Under the pieces are notes generated by a model. The model was not told the origin of the DNA, ran no database searches, and saw only the letters and a program-made list of their open reading frames with translations. A DNA stretch of 64,000 nucleotides from NCBI GenBank assembly GCA_963760965.1, contig CAVXEW010000002.1, positions 372,001-436,000 on the forward strand, given 5' to 3'. Positions 9,748-19,039 of the stretch are shown here, piece by piece. This DNA is from Pararhizobium_B sp963760965 (GTDB lineage Bacteria; Pseudomonadota; Alphaproteobacteria; Rhizobiales; Rhizobiaceae). Within the stretch, counting starts at the first letter, position 1, and each line of letters opens with the position of its first letter. The position numbers and the translations under genes were made by a program.

Positions 9748-9924
9748 TCACCCCTCGCGGCTGTGCGCGGGCGGCGCGACCGGTTCCTCGTCTTCGATCA
9801 GAATGCGCTCGGCTGCGCCGTCGAGGTCCTCATACTGCCCGCTGCTCAACGCCCAGAGGAATGCGGCAAGCCCGACACCACCCAGGAGAAGGGCTATGGG
9901 GATGAGAAAGAAGAGGTTGTTCAT
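9748..9924 (-). CDS. ccoS: cbb3-type cytochrome oxidase assembly protein CcoS (FixS)
   Basis: This 58-residue protein has a single N-terminal membrane helix (MNNLFFLIPIALLLGGVGL). The conserved CcoS pattern FLWALSSGQYEDLDGAAERIL follows in part, with the typical GQ(Y/F)DDL-like element and an acidic tail. CcoS is required for assembly of active cbb3 oxidase, probably for cofactor insertion with CcoI. Its start overlaps the 3' end of ccoI by four bases (ATGA), so it is the last gene of the ccoGHIS unit. Confidence 0.9.
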   Translation of the reverse strand: MNNLFFLIPIALLLGGVGLAAFLWALSSGQYEDLDGAAERILIEDEEPVAPPAHSREG

Positions 9925-12216
9925 GCCGCCCCCACTCCCCGACGCGGTAGCACGCGCGCGCCCAGTCTCCCGGCGAGGACCACAATCGCCTGCAGCGGAT
10001 CCCGGCCGAGGCGCAGGGCATTGGCGACGACGGTCAGCGAGGAAAGAGACATGGCGACGGCCGCCAGTAGCGGTGTCACGTGGCCGCTGACGGCGACGGG
10101 CACGGCAACGGCGTTGTAGAGGACCGCGAGAGCGAGGTTCTGGCGGATGGCGGTCCTGGCGCGTACCGCCGTTTCCCAAGCCCGCGGGACGGAGAGCAGG
10201 CTGTCATGGAGGAACACGAAATCGGCGGCGTTGCGGCCGATGTCTGCGGCCGTCGCCGGTGCCATCGACACATGGGCGGCCGCAAGGGCGGGCGCGTCGT
10301 TGAGGCCGTCGCCGACCATCAGCGTCCGGTGGCCGTCCCGTGCGAGATCGGCCAGGCGTTCGACCTTGTCGGCGGGAAGCTGGCCGGCGCGCCATGCCGC
10401 CACGTCGATCGCTTCCGCCGCACGGCGGACGGCATCCGCTTCGTCACCCGACAGAAGCTCGAGGTCGAGACCCGCCTCCCTGAGACGGGCTGCGGCTGCC
10501 TGCGCGCCGCTTCGCACGGCGTCGTCGAAGCGGAAGACCCCGAGCACCACTCCGTCCCGCGAAAGGGTCAGAGGCGCCCCCGGGGTAGCTCCGGCCGGCG
10601 TGGCGGGCGACGCCTTCGAGGCCCAGGACGCTCGGCCAAGGCGATACGCTGCGCCGTCGTCACCGATGCCCTCGAGGCCGCATCCGGCCGTTTCCCGCAC
10701 CGCGGACATCGCCGGCTGCCGAGTGCCGAGGCTCGCCGCCGCCCGGACGAGCGCGCGGGAATAGGGGTGGCGCGAATGCGCCGCGAGCGCGCCCGCGACG
10801 GCGAGCGCCGTCGGATCGGCCCGCTCCGCGTCGGCGAGGCGCGGCACTCCCGCCGTGATCGTCCCCGTCTTGTCGAAGACGACCGTGTCGGCCTCGGCGA
10901 GCCGTTCGAGGGCCGAGCCGTCCTTCATCAGGATTCCGCCTTCGAAGAGACGGCGCGCCGCCACGATCTGGACCATCGGAACCGCGAGCCCGAGCGCGCA
11001 GGGACAAGTGATGATCAGCACCGCGATCGCCGTCTGCATCGCGCGGTGCCAGTCGCCGCTCATCCAGAACCAGCCAAGAAAGGTGAGAAGCGCGGCCGAA
11101 TGCACGAGAGGCGCGTAGAGTGCGGCGGCGCGGTCGGCAATCAGCCGGTAGCGCGCGCGCCCCTCCTCGGCGATCTCCATCAGCCGCGCCGTTTCGGCGA
11201 GGAAGGAATTCTCGGCCGAAGCCGTCGCCTCGATCACCAGCGGCTGAACGAGGTTGAGGGTTCCGGCCTGCACCCGGTCGCCGACGGTGGAGGGCCGCGG
11301 GGCGCTCTCGCCCGTCACGAGCGAACAGTCGAGCTCGGAAGCGCCGTCCGTCACGACGCCGTCCACGGGCACGCGCTCGCCGGCGGCGACGATCATGATG
11401 GTGCCGGCTTCCAGCTCTGCCAGCGGCCGGTACTCCCGCAAGCCGTCGGGGTCGATTACCATGGCTCCACGGGGCGAAAGGTTGCGCAGGTTGCCGATGG
11501 CGCCCCTCGCCTTCTCCCGCATGACATGATCCAGAGTACGGCCGACGAGCAGGAAGAAGAGAAGCGATACCGACGCATCGAAATAGGCCTCGGCGCCGTG
11601 CGTGGCGGTCTCGTAGACGCTCATGCCGAACGCCAGCGTCAGGCCGATGGCTATCGGGACGTCCATGTTGGTACGCCCATGCTTCACCGCCTGCCATGCG
11701 GAGCGATAGAAGATCGCGCCGGAATAGACGAGGGCCGGCACGGCGAGCAGCGCCGAGATCCAGTGAAACAGGTCGCGTGTCGCGCCGTCCGCGCCCGCCC
11801 ACACCGAGACGGAGAGCAACATGATGTTTCCGGCCGCGAACCCGGCGACCGCCAGGGCGCGCAGAAGCCTTGCGAGAACGGGATCCTTCTCGCTGGCATC
11901 GTCATCGTGGAGATGGGCTTCGTAGCCGAGCGCGGAGAGCGTCTCGCGCACCGGCGGCGGCCTGCCTTCGCGCCAACGCACGGAGAGGCGTTTCGTCGAC
12001 AGGTTCACACGCGCGTTCTCGACACCCTCCAGGCGCGATATGGCCGTCTCGATCCGGTGTATGCATGCGGCGCAGTGAACGTCGGGTACCGCCACGTTCG
12101 TCTGCATGAAGCCGTCGCCCAGATCCCGGCTGGCGAGCACGAACTCCTCCGCGCTCGACGCGGCCAGAGTGCCCGAGTTCGGGCATTGCGCCGGTACCCG
12201 GTGCGCAGCAGCTCAT
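9921..12216 (-). CDS. ccoI: Copper-exporting P1B-type ATPase CcoI (FixI), frameshift near the N-terminus
   Basis: This P-type ATPase has an N-terminal heavy-metal domain (VHCAACIHRIE) and eight membrane helices. The copper-translocation motif is TCPCALGLAVP, the phosphorylation site is DKTGTIT, and GDGLNDAPAL is present. CcoI delivers copper to the periplasm for cbb3 oxidase assembly. The largest intact frame starts inside the protein at 12140. The family's usual start, MSCCAPG, begins at 12216 in ATGA overlap with ccoH and is out of frame with the rest. One extra base in the CCC run at 12172-12174 explains it: removing it gives MPELGTLAASSAEEFVLASR and joins the two parts. This is probably a sequence error. 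Confidence 0.88.
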
Positions 12217-12710
12217 CGCACCCGGCCGTCGCGGACGAGGATACGACTGACCTCACGGAACGGACGCGGCCCTCCCGCGTCGGCTTCGACCTCCACAATC
12301 CAGGCACCGTCCGGAACCGGATGCTCGGCCGAGAGGCCTCCCCCGGCCGGACGGTCGAGCTTCACGGCAAAGTCGGCGGACTCGTAGGCCGGGTGACGGA
12401 AGTGCGCGATGGCGCCATCGAGCCGCACCGGCGTTCCGCCGGCGGATGCGAGCACGTAGCGGATCGAACCTCCGCCGATGGAAAGCGAGCCGTGCCAACC
12501 TAGCGCGGCCTGCTCGCGCGCTTCCGCGATCTTGCCGTTGTACAGCTGGCTCTCGACATAGCTGTTCTCGACGACAAGACCGGTCCACGACTTTTCCGCG
12601 AGCACGGCCAGAAGGGTATTGACGGCTATGATCGTGCCGAAGAAGGCGACGAGCAGGAGAAGCACGTGCCGTCCGGTAATTTCACCCGCCTGTCTCGCCC
12701 GGGCCTTCAT
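12213..12710 (-). CDS. ccoH: cbb3 oxidase accessory protein CcoH (FixH)
   Basis: The protein has 165 residues with one N-terminal membrane helix (GRHVLLLLVAFFGTIIAVNT) followed by VENSYVESQLYNGKI, which is the conserved FixH element, and a periplasmic beta-rich domain ending in WIVEVEADAGGPRPFREVSR. FixH is needed for stable cbb3 oxidase assembly and is usually co-transcribed with the copper ATPase. It overlaps both neighbours by four bases (ATGA with ccoI downstream and with ccoG upstream), which indicates one tightly coupled ccoGHIS transcript. Confidence 0.92.
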   Translation of the reverse strand: MKARARQAGEITGRHVLLLLVAFFGTIIAVNTLLAVLAEKSWTGLVVENSYVESQLYNGKIAEAREQAALGWHGSLSIGGGSIRYVLASAGGTPVRLDGAIAHFRHPAYESADFAVKLDRPAGGGLSAEHPVPDGAWIVEVEADAGGPRPFREVSRILVRDGRVR

Positions 12711-14278
12711 TGGCGTGGCTCCGGCGCGTTGAAGGTGGCGCGATAGTCCGCGTGCTCGCCACCCTGAATGCTTGCGACGAACCGGAAGTGCGTTTCCTCG
12801 TCCTGGAGGCGCCCGACCTGTTGCCGCACGAAGACCTTCATGATTGTCGTCTGGTCGGGATCGAGCGGCACGGAGAGGCTGGCGGCGGCACTCTTCTCGT
12901 TCGCCTCCGTGAACATCTCGGCACCCGGCAGCCCGTCGATGCGGAGCGTTGCCGTACGCTTTTCCGGCAGCATGTTGAGGAACTTCAGCGTGTAGCCGTT
13001 CCGGATCGAGCCGTCGGAAAGCAGGACATATTGAGGATTGCGGTCATGCAGGACATTGAGCTCCAGACGATCGCGCGTCATCAGCATGAAGACCATCACG
13101 AGGCCTATCATCGACCAGGCGCCGAAATAGAGATAGGTCCGCGGCCGGAAGATCTTTCCGAGATGGAAGTGCGCCAGGCGCGGCGAGAGCTTCCCGTCGT
13201 CCGAGCGCACGCGGGCAGGGCTGATGGGCTTGCGGCCCGCATCGGTGGCGACCGCCATGTTTGCGTTGTAGTCGCTGAGCGTGGCGTAGGAAATCAGTCC
13301 GCGCTCCCGGCCGGTCTTGTCCATCACCGCGTCGCAGGCGTCTATGCACAGCGCGCAGGTAATGCATTCGAGCTGCTGGCCGTCCCGGATGTCGATTCCC
13401 ATGGGGCATACCGCGACGCAGGCGTTGCAGTCGACGCAATCGCCGACGACCTGGCCCGCCGCCAGCGCTTTCTTGGCGTGACGCGACCGCGGTTCGCCGC
13501 GCCAGTCGTTGTAGGTGACAGTCAGCGAACTCTCGTCGAGCATGGCGGCCTGGATGCGCGGCCAGGGGCACATGTAGGTGCAGACCTGTTCGCGCATGTG
13601 ACCGCCGAAGACGTAGGTCGTGGCCGTCAGGACGGCGATCGTCATGTAGGCGACAGGTGCCGCCTCGCCGCTCGCGACCTCGCGCAGAAGCGTCGGCGCA
13701 TCGGCGAAATAGAAAATCCAGGCGCCGCCCGTCGCCAGGCCGATGACGATCCAGACGAGGTGCTTGGCCGTCCGCAGGAGGAGTTTGCGCCCCGTCCACG
13801 GGGCCGCGTCGAGCTTGATGCGTGCATTGCGGTCGCCTTCGATCGCCCGCTCCACCACGAGGTAGAGATCGACCCACACCGTCTGCGGGCAGGTGTAGCC
13901 GCACCACGCGCGGCCGATCGTCGAGGTGATGAGGAAGAGCCCGATACCGGCCATCAGCAACAGGCCGGCAACGTAGTAGAATTCCTGGGGCCAGATCTCG
14001 ATGAAGAAGAAATAGAAGCGACGATGGGCAAGATCGATGAGGACGGCCTGGTCCGGCGCATAGGGTCCGCGGTCCCAGCGCAGCCAGGGCGTCAGGTAGT
14101 AGATCGACAGTGTCACTGCCATCACGATCCACTTGAAACGGCGAAAGTTCCCCGAGGCGCGCTTCGGAAAGACCTTCCTGCGCGCGGCATAGAGCGGCTG
14201 CCGGACGGCGGCAGAATTGACCGCCTCGACGTCGAACTGGTCCACGGGGCCTGCTTTGGTATCGTTCTCGCTCAGCAT
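12707..14278 (-). CDS. ccoG: cbb3 oxidase accessory iron-sulfur protein CcoG (FixG/RdxA)
   Basis: The protein has 523 residues. Several membrane helices with a polyferredoxin-like CGYTCPQTVW motif come first. Two cytoplasmic 4Fe-4S clusters follow (CVDCNACVAVCPMGID near residue 283 and CITCALCIDACD near 303), and then a further helix. The C-terminal domain is periplasmic and Ig-like. CcoG is thought to act in copper reduction or handling during cbb3 assembly. It is the first gene of ccoGHIS. A FixK/FNR-type box lies 68 bases upstream of its start, which fits induction under low oxygen. Confidence 0.93.
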   Translation of the reverse strand: MLSENDTKAGPVDQFDVEAVNSAAVRQPLYAARRKVFPKRASGNFRRFKWIVMAVTLSIYYLTPWLRWDRGPYAPDQAVLIDLAHRRFYFFFIEIWPQEFYYVAGLLLMAGIGLFLITSTIGRAWCGYTCPQTVWVDLYLVVERAIEGDRNARIKLDAAPWTGRKLLLRTAKHLVWIVIGLATGGAWIFYFADAPTLLREVASGEAAPVAYMTIAVLTATTYVFGGHMREQVCTYMCPWPRIQAAMLDESSLTVTYNDWRGEPRSRHAKKALAAGQVVGDCVDCNACVAVCPMGIDIRDGQQLECITCALCIDACDAVMDKTGRERGLISYATLSDYNANMAVATDAGRKPISPARVRSDDGKLSPRLAHFHLGKIFRPRTYLYFGAWSMIGLVMVFMLMTRDRLELNVLHDRNPQYVLLSDGSIRNGYTLKFLNMLPEKRTATLRIDGLPGAEMFTEANEKSAAASLSVPLDPDQTTIMKVFVRQQVGRLQDEETHFRFVASIQGGEHADYRATFNAPEPRQ

Positions 14279-14345
14279 GTCGATGCTTCAGGTTCGTGGT
14301 TTCGGGAGTCTGTTGACCCTTCTGCACCAAGGGCGCCCGGAAACC

Positions 14346-14359
14346 GTTGATCTGCGTCA
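14346..14359 (-). promoter_or_regulatory. FixK/FNR-type box upstream of ccoG
   Basis: TTGATCTGCGTCAA matches the FNR/FixK consensus TTGAT-N4-ATCAA at nine of ten defined positions. It sits 68 bases upstream of the ccoG start, between the divergent ends of ccoP and ccoG, so ccoGHIS can be switched on separately from ccoNOQP. Confidence 0.75.
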
Positions 14360-14450
14360 AGCGGCCGCAGCGACTGCAGTAGGATCGCAGCCGCTGCGGC
14401 CGGAAAGCTGTCCCGGCCCTCGCATCGCCGAGACAGCCTCGTCCGCTCGC

Positions 14451-15314
14451 CTATTCGCCGCCGCCGAGGGAGTGGACGAACACTGCCAGTTCCTTGACCT
14501 TGGTGTCGCCGAGACGGGCAGACCAGGCCGGCATCACGCCATGGCGCGGCTGCGTGACCTGCGCGGCGATGGCGTCCTCGCCGGCGTGGTAGAGCCAGAT
14601 CGCATCGGCGAGGTTAGGCGCTCCGACGTCGCGGTTGCCGTGGCCGTCCGGCCCGTGACAGGCCGCGCAGTTCTGGGCGAAGATCTCCGCGCCGGCCTTG
14701 GCCAGCTGCGGGTTCGATGGCGGACCGGACAGCGATGCGACGAAGGCGGCTACGGCATCGATCTGCTCGGGCTTCAGGATCTCGCCGAAAGCCGGCATCT
14801 GCGATACGCGGGTATCGGGATCGGCCTCGTAGCGGATGCCGTGGCTGATTGTCTGGTAGATCGCATCCACCGATCCGCCCCAGAGCCAGTCGTCGTCATT
14901 GAGGTTCGGATAGCCGACACCACCCTGCGCGCCGGAACCATGGCACTGCACGCAGTTTATCTTGAAGACTGCCGCACCGGCCGCCGTCGCGAACCGGCGC
15001 AGCTCATCGTTTGCGACGATCTGCGACACCGGCTGCTGGCTTATTGCCGCGACCTTGTCCGCCTGAGCGGCCGCGGCCGCGTTCATCGAGACCTTCAGTT
15101 CCTCGCGGCTCGAATATCCGAGCACTCCGCGCGTCGCGGCATGGATCATCGGCCAGGCAGGATAGACGATCGTGTAGCAGACCGCCCAGAAGATCGTGAA
15201 ATAGAAGGTCCACAGCCACCAGCGCGGCAGCGGATTGTTGAGTTCCCTGATCCCGTCCCACTCGTGACCGGTGGTCGAAACACCCGACACTTCGTCGATA
15301 TTCTCGTTGCTCAT
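14451..15314 (-). CDS. ccoP: cbb3-type cytochrome c oxidase subunit III, CcoP (FixP)
   Basis: This 287-residue diheme cytochrome c has an N-terminal membrane anchor (RWWLWTFYFTIFWAVCYTIV) followed by two cytochrome c domains with CVQCHG (near residue 125) and CAACHG (near 215). Candidate axial Met residues lie in SQMPAFG and GVMPAWS. It passes electrons from cytochrome c towards the CcoN active site at the membrane. Its start lies six bases after the ccoQ stop, in the ccoNOQP operon. Length and layout are normal for FixP. Confidence 0.93.
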   Translation of the reverse strand: MSNENIDEVSGVSTTGHEWDGIRELNNPLPRWWLWTFYFTIFWAVCYTIVYPAWPMIHAATRGVLGYSSREELKVSMNAAAAAQADKVAAISQQPVSQIVANDELRRFATAAGAAVFKINCVQCHGSGAQGGVGYPNLNDDDWLWGGSVDAIYQTISHGIRYEADPDTRVSQMPAFGEILKPEQIDAVAAFVASLSGPPSNPQLAKAGAEIFAQNCAACHGPDGHGNRDVGAPNLADAIWLYHAGEDAIAAQVTQPRHGVMPAWSARLGDTKVKELAVFVHSLGGGE

Positions 15315-15320
15315 CGGATA

Positions 15321-15471
15321 TCACTCGTCCTTGAAGGGGATCATCGACGCATCGTCGGCCGTCTTCCGGCTTCCCGGCCGGAGCGCAAAGAGGACGACGC
15401 CCAGGAAAAACAGCGCCATGAACAGCAGTCCCCAGCTGTCGGCGAATGTGCGCATGCTTTGATAGTCCATC
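15321..15471 (-). CDS. ccoQ: cbb3-type cytochrome c oxidase subunit IV, CcoQ (FixQ)
   Basis: This 50-residue protein has one membrane helix (GLLFMALFFLGVVLFALRPG) and the MDYQSMRTFADSW opening typical of FixQ. The C-terminal tail, KTADDASMIPFKDE, matches the family. I chose the ATG at 15471 because GAGGGGACG lies directly upstream and it gives the family length. CcoQ stabilises the cbb3 complex. It sits between ccoO and ccoP. Confidence 0.9.
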
Positions 15472-15480
15472 GTCCCCTCC

Positions 15481-16212
15481 TCAGCGGTAGCCGGTGGCAT
15501 CGTCATAGGTGGTGAAGTCGACGAGCGTACCGAGCATCTGCAGGTAGGCGACAAGCGCGTCCATCTCCGTCAGCTGCTGGGGGTTGCCGTCGAAATCGGC
15601 GATGTTTACCTTGGGATAGCGCTTCTTGAGGCCGCTGCCGTCGAGGTTCGGATCGGCCTGGGCCCGCATGTCGGCCGCGGTGTCCTTGATGTCCTCGTCC
15701 GTGTAGGGCACGCCGACGTCGCGATTGGCGACGAGGTGCGTGGAGAAGTTCTTCACGTCGAGAGGCGTGTTCTTGAGGAACGCGTAGGTCGGCATGACCG
15801 ATTCCGGCACGACCGAGCGCGGGTCGGTCAGGTGCTGGACGTGCCACTCGTTGGAGTAGCGTCCGCCGACGCGCGCTAGATCAGGCCCGGTGCGTTCCGA
15901 GCCCCACTGGAACGGATGGTCGTACATCAACTCGGCGGCCAGACTGTAGTGACCGTACCGCTCGACCTCGTCGCGAAAGGGCCGGATCATCTGCGAATGG
16001 CAGAGGTAACACCCCTCGCGGACGTAGATGTCCCGTCCGGCGAGTTCCAGCGGCGTGTAGGGCCGCATTCCCTCCACCTTCTCTATGGTGTTCTGAAGGT
16101 AGAAGAGTGGTGCGATCTCGACGATGCCACCGATCGTGACCACGAGGAACGATCCCGCGAGCAGCAGCGTCGCATTGCGCTCCAGAAAGGCATGCTTGGC
16201 AAGAATTGACAT
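15481..16212 (-). CDS. ccoO: cbb3-type cytochrome c oxidase subunit II, CcoO (FixO)
   Basis: This 243-residue monoheme cytochrome c is anchored by an N-terminal helix (LLLAGSFLVVTIGGIVEI). It carries one CYLCHSQMIRPF motif near residue 70 for covalent heme binding, and the conserved GPDLARVGGRYSNEWHVQHL segment in its usual position. CcoO relays electrons between CcoP and the catalytic subunit. It starts 12 bases after ccoN and its length is normal. Confidence 0.94.
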   Translation of the reverse strand: MSILAKHAFLERNATLLLAGSFLVVTIGGIVEIAPLFYLQNTIEKVEGMRPYTPLELAGRDIYVREGCYLCHSQMIRPFRDEVERYGHYSLAAELMYDHPFQWGSERTGPDLARVGGRYSNEWHVQHLTDPRSVVPESVMPTYAFLKNTPLDVKNFSTHLVANRDVGVPYTDEDIKDTAADMRAQADPNLDGSGLKKRYPKVNIADFDGNPQQLTEMDALVAYLQMLGTLVDFTTYDDATGYR

Positions 16213-16224
16213 GGATGGACTTCC

Positions 16225-17835
16225 TTATTCGGCCGGCTGCGCGACGGCGCGACCGCCGATCGGTTCCTCGGCCCGCTCGTGGCCCATGATGGTCATCGCT
16301 ATGTTCCAGGCCATCACCAGGGCGCCGGCAAGGTAGAGCCCGCCGCCGAAGGCGCGCAGAACATAGTATGGATGCATGGCGGCCACGCTCTCGGCGAACG
16401 AGTAGACCAGAAAGCCCTGCTGGTCGTATTCGCGCCACATCAGCCCCTGCTGGATGCCGGCAACCCACATCACGGCCGCGTAGACGACGATGCCGAGGGT
16501 GGCGAGCCAGAAGTGCCAAGTGACCAGCCGGAGCGAATAGAGGCGCTGCCGGTACCATAGTTTCGGCACCATGTGGTAGATTGCGCCGAAGGAGATCATG
16601 CCGACCCAGCCGAGCGCGCCGGAATGGACGTGGCCGATCGTCCAGTTCGTATAGTGCGACAGCGAATTGACCGTCTTGATGGACATCATCGGTCCCTCGA
16701 AGGTCGACATGCCGTAGAAGGCAATCGCGAGAACCATCATGCGGATGATCGGGTCGGTCCTGAGCTTGTCCCAGGCGCCCGACAGCGTCATCAGGCCGTT
16801 GATCATGCCGCCCCAGGAAGGCATCCACAGCATGATCGAGAACACCATGCCGAGCGTCTGCGCCCAGTCGGGCAGCGCGGTGTAGTGGAGGTGGTGCGGA
16901 CCCGCCCAGATGTAGAGGAAGATCAGCGCCCAGAAGTGGATGATCGACAGCCGGTACGAATAGACCGGCCGGTTCGCCTGCTTCGGCACGAAGTAGTACA
17001 TCATGCCAAGGAAGCCGGCCGTCAGGAAGAAGCCGACGGCATTGTGCCCGTACCACCACTGCGTGAGGGCATCCTGGACGCCGGAGAACAGCGAATAGCT
17101 CTTGGAGCCGAGGAAGGAGACCGGCACCGCCAGGTTGTTGACCACATGCAGCATCGCGATGGTCACGATGAACGACAGGTAGAACCAGTTGGCGACGTAG
17201 ATGTGCGGTTCCTTGCGCTTGATGATCGTGCCGAGGAACACGACCAGGTATGCGACCCAGACGAGCGTCAGCCAGATGTCGACGTACCATTCAGGCTCGG
17301 CGTATTCCCGGCTCTGGGTTATGCCGAGCAGGTACCCGGTCGCCGCCATCACGATGAACAGCTGGTAGCCCCAGAAGACGAACCAGACGAGGTTTCCGCC
17401 GAACAGAGGCGCCTTGGAGGTGCGCTGGACCACGTAGAGGGACGTGGCGATCAGCGCGTTGCCGCCGAAGGCGAAGACGACGCCCGAGGTGTGCAAGGGA
17501 CGCATGCGCCCGAAGTTGAACCACGGCGCGACGTTCAGATGCGGAAAGGCGAGTTGCAGCGCGATCACGAGACCGACGAGAAAGCCGACGATGCCCCAGA
17601 ACATGGTGGCGATCGCGCCGAAGCGGATTGGGGCGTCCACGTAGCCGGAGGGCTCCACGGTCGCCGGCTGCGGCTCGAAGCTGACGTTGCGCAGGAAGTA
17701 GATCGTTCCCGCACCGAGCACGAGCGTCAGGATAAGCATGTGGGTGCGAAAGGCGTCGTCCTGCGCGAACCCCGCGGCGACAAGCGCCAGGAACGTGGCG
17801 CCGCCCAGCACGATTGTCTCGGTCATGTATTTCAA
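16225..17835 (-). CDS. ccoN: cbb3-type cytochrome c oxidase subunit I, CcoN (FixN)
   Basis: This is the catalytic heme-copper subunit of about 536 residues with twelve predicted membrane helices. The His ligands of heme b, heme b3 and CuB lie in motifs such as WWYGHNAVGF, AGPHHLHYTALPDW and IGHVHSGALGW. It reduces O2 to water with high affinity and pumps protons. I favour the TTG start at 17835 (giving MKYMTETIV) because GGGGG lies about nine bases before it. The ATG at 17826 has no suitably spaced site. It leads ccoNOQP, with a FixK/FNR-type box about 100 bases upstream. Confidence 0.93.
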   Translation of the reverse strand: MKYMTETIVLGGATFLALVAAGFAQDDAFRTHMLILTLVLGAGTIYFLRNVSFEPQPATVEPSGYVDAPIRFGAIATMFWGIVGFLVGLVIALQLAFPHLNVAPWFNFGRMRPLHTSGVVFAFGGNALIATSLYVVQRTSKAPLFGGNLVWFVFWGYQLFIVMAATGYLLGITQSREYAEPEWYVDIWLTLVWVAYLVVFLGTIIKRKEPHIYVANWFYLSFIVTIAMLHVVNNLAVPVSFLGSKSYSLFSGVQDALTQWWYGHNAVGFFLTAGFLGMMYYFVPKQANRPVYSYRLSIIHFWALIFLYIWAGPHHLHYTALPDWAQTLGMVFSIMLWMPSWGGMINGLMTLSGAWDKLRTDPIIRMMVLAIAFYGMSTFEGPMMSIKTVNSLSHYTNWTIGHVHSGALGWVGMISFGAIYHMVPKLWYRQRLYSLRLVTWHFWLATLGIVVYAAVMWVAGIQQGLMWREYDQQGFLVYSFAESVAAMHPYYVLRAFGGGLYLAGALVMAWNIAMTIMGHERAEEPIGGRAVAQPAE

Positions 17836-18180
17836 GGCACAAATCCCCCTGCGCACACAATGTGCGCGTGACATCGCGACATGCCGCCCCCTGCGACATG
17901 TGCGCGATGTTTTGCTGCCTTGGCATCGGGACTGCTTTGATACAGGTCAATTTCGCCCGGCCTGTGCGCAACTCAACCTTGCAACTGAGCCGGCGCGGCA
18001 GCGCTATCGCGAAGCGCAGCCCACCTTTCCGGTACAGGTCACCCAGCTTGCGGTGCTGATCATCGAAAATCGTTGCGAGCGGGGTCGGCCGGCATGGTAA
18101 CAGCCCGTTCGGCGCGAGACCGTTACCCATGTCTTAGGTACGATCTGTTACCCATGTCTCCGGGCTGTACATGCGGATAT
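17836..18180. other. Intergenic promoter region of ccoNOQP
   Basis: About 345 bases without a supported gene. It contains the FixK/FNR-type box at 17937-17950 and two copies of GTTACCCATGTCT (near 18122 and 18148) whose meaning is unclear. Small open frames here show no family resemblance. Confidence 0.6.
17937..17950 (-). promoter_or_regulatory. FixK/FNR-type box upstream of ccoN
   Basis: TTGATACAGGTCAA fits TTGAT-N4-(A/G)TCAA with nine of ten defined bases. It lies about 100 bases before the ccoN start, a usual place for activation by FixK or FnrN under microaerobic conditions. Confidence 0.8.
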
Positions 18181-18256
<76 letters not shown>

Positions 18257-18389
18257 GATTTGCCCGGCCTTGGGTTGCCGGCGGTTGCGGTGTCCTTCGA
18301 CGCCGCGGTGCGGTCTCTTACTTCCGCTCGTGCCTCAGATCAAGACGAAATCGGCGACAGATTTGTGAAAACCGGCGCCGGTCGCCGAC

Positions 18390-18792
18390 CTAGTTTTCCT
18401 CTTCGTCCTCCGGCCGGCCGCCGATGATGTCGCTCATGTCGTCGTCCTCGTCGTCGTCCGCCTCGAGGAACGTGTCGGAATCGTCGTCGTCGAGTTCGAC
18501 CTCTGAAGTCGTCGTCCATGTCCGGCAGGTCTTCGTTGTTCTTGCTGCCGCTCTTTTCCTCGTCCGCGTCCTCGAGCGAGACCATCTCGACGTCGGAGCT
18601 CTCTGCGCCGACCTCAGCGACCTCTTCCTCCTCTTCCTTCTCGACGGTCTTCGATGATGCCGTATCCTCGAAGAACGACAGCGGGAACGACTTGCCCGTG
18701 TAGGGCGAGACGATCGGATCCTTGTTGAGATCATAGAACTTGCGGCCCGTGTCGGGGCAGATGCGCTTTGTGCCGAGTTCGGGTTTTGCCAC
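18390..18792 (-). CDS. TIGR02300 family protein with acidic tail (frameshifted)
   Basis: The N-terminus has the family signature: MAKPELGTKRICPDTGRKFY, then DLNKDPIVSPYTGKSFP. This zinc-ribbon-like start is conserved across alphaproteobacteria without a known function. The rest is a very acidic, presumably disordered tail (runs of E and D). The frame breaks at about 18504: removing one T there turns DFRGRTRRRR into DFEVELDDDDSD and restores the acidic tail to the stop at 18390. It lies just upstream of tRNA-Ala on the same strand. Confidence 0.8.
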
Positions 18793-19039
18793 GGTGAAGG
18801 CCTCGCATGTGACTTTGTCGAGCCGGACGTGGCGGGTCCTTTCGAAGCCCGCCCAAGCCCGAGTTGGCCGTCCCCATACTGATCTTGACCCAGTCTGTCA
18901 AAGACTAACTGGCTCATATGGGGACAGCGCTTTTTCTGGGCCGGGAGATGACCGCGCGCGGTGCGGTATGGTAGGGCACCATCCGCAGCCGCTCAACGGG
19001 GTGCCGGCATCCATGCATCCCGCCAGATTGCCGAACGAA

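Noticed and set aside
12710..14350. Open frame of 546 codons opposite ccoG
   Set aside because: CcoG is unmistakable on the minus strand; the plus-strand product has no motifs.
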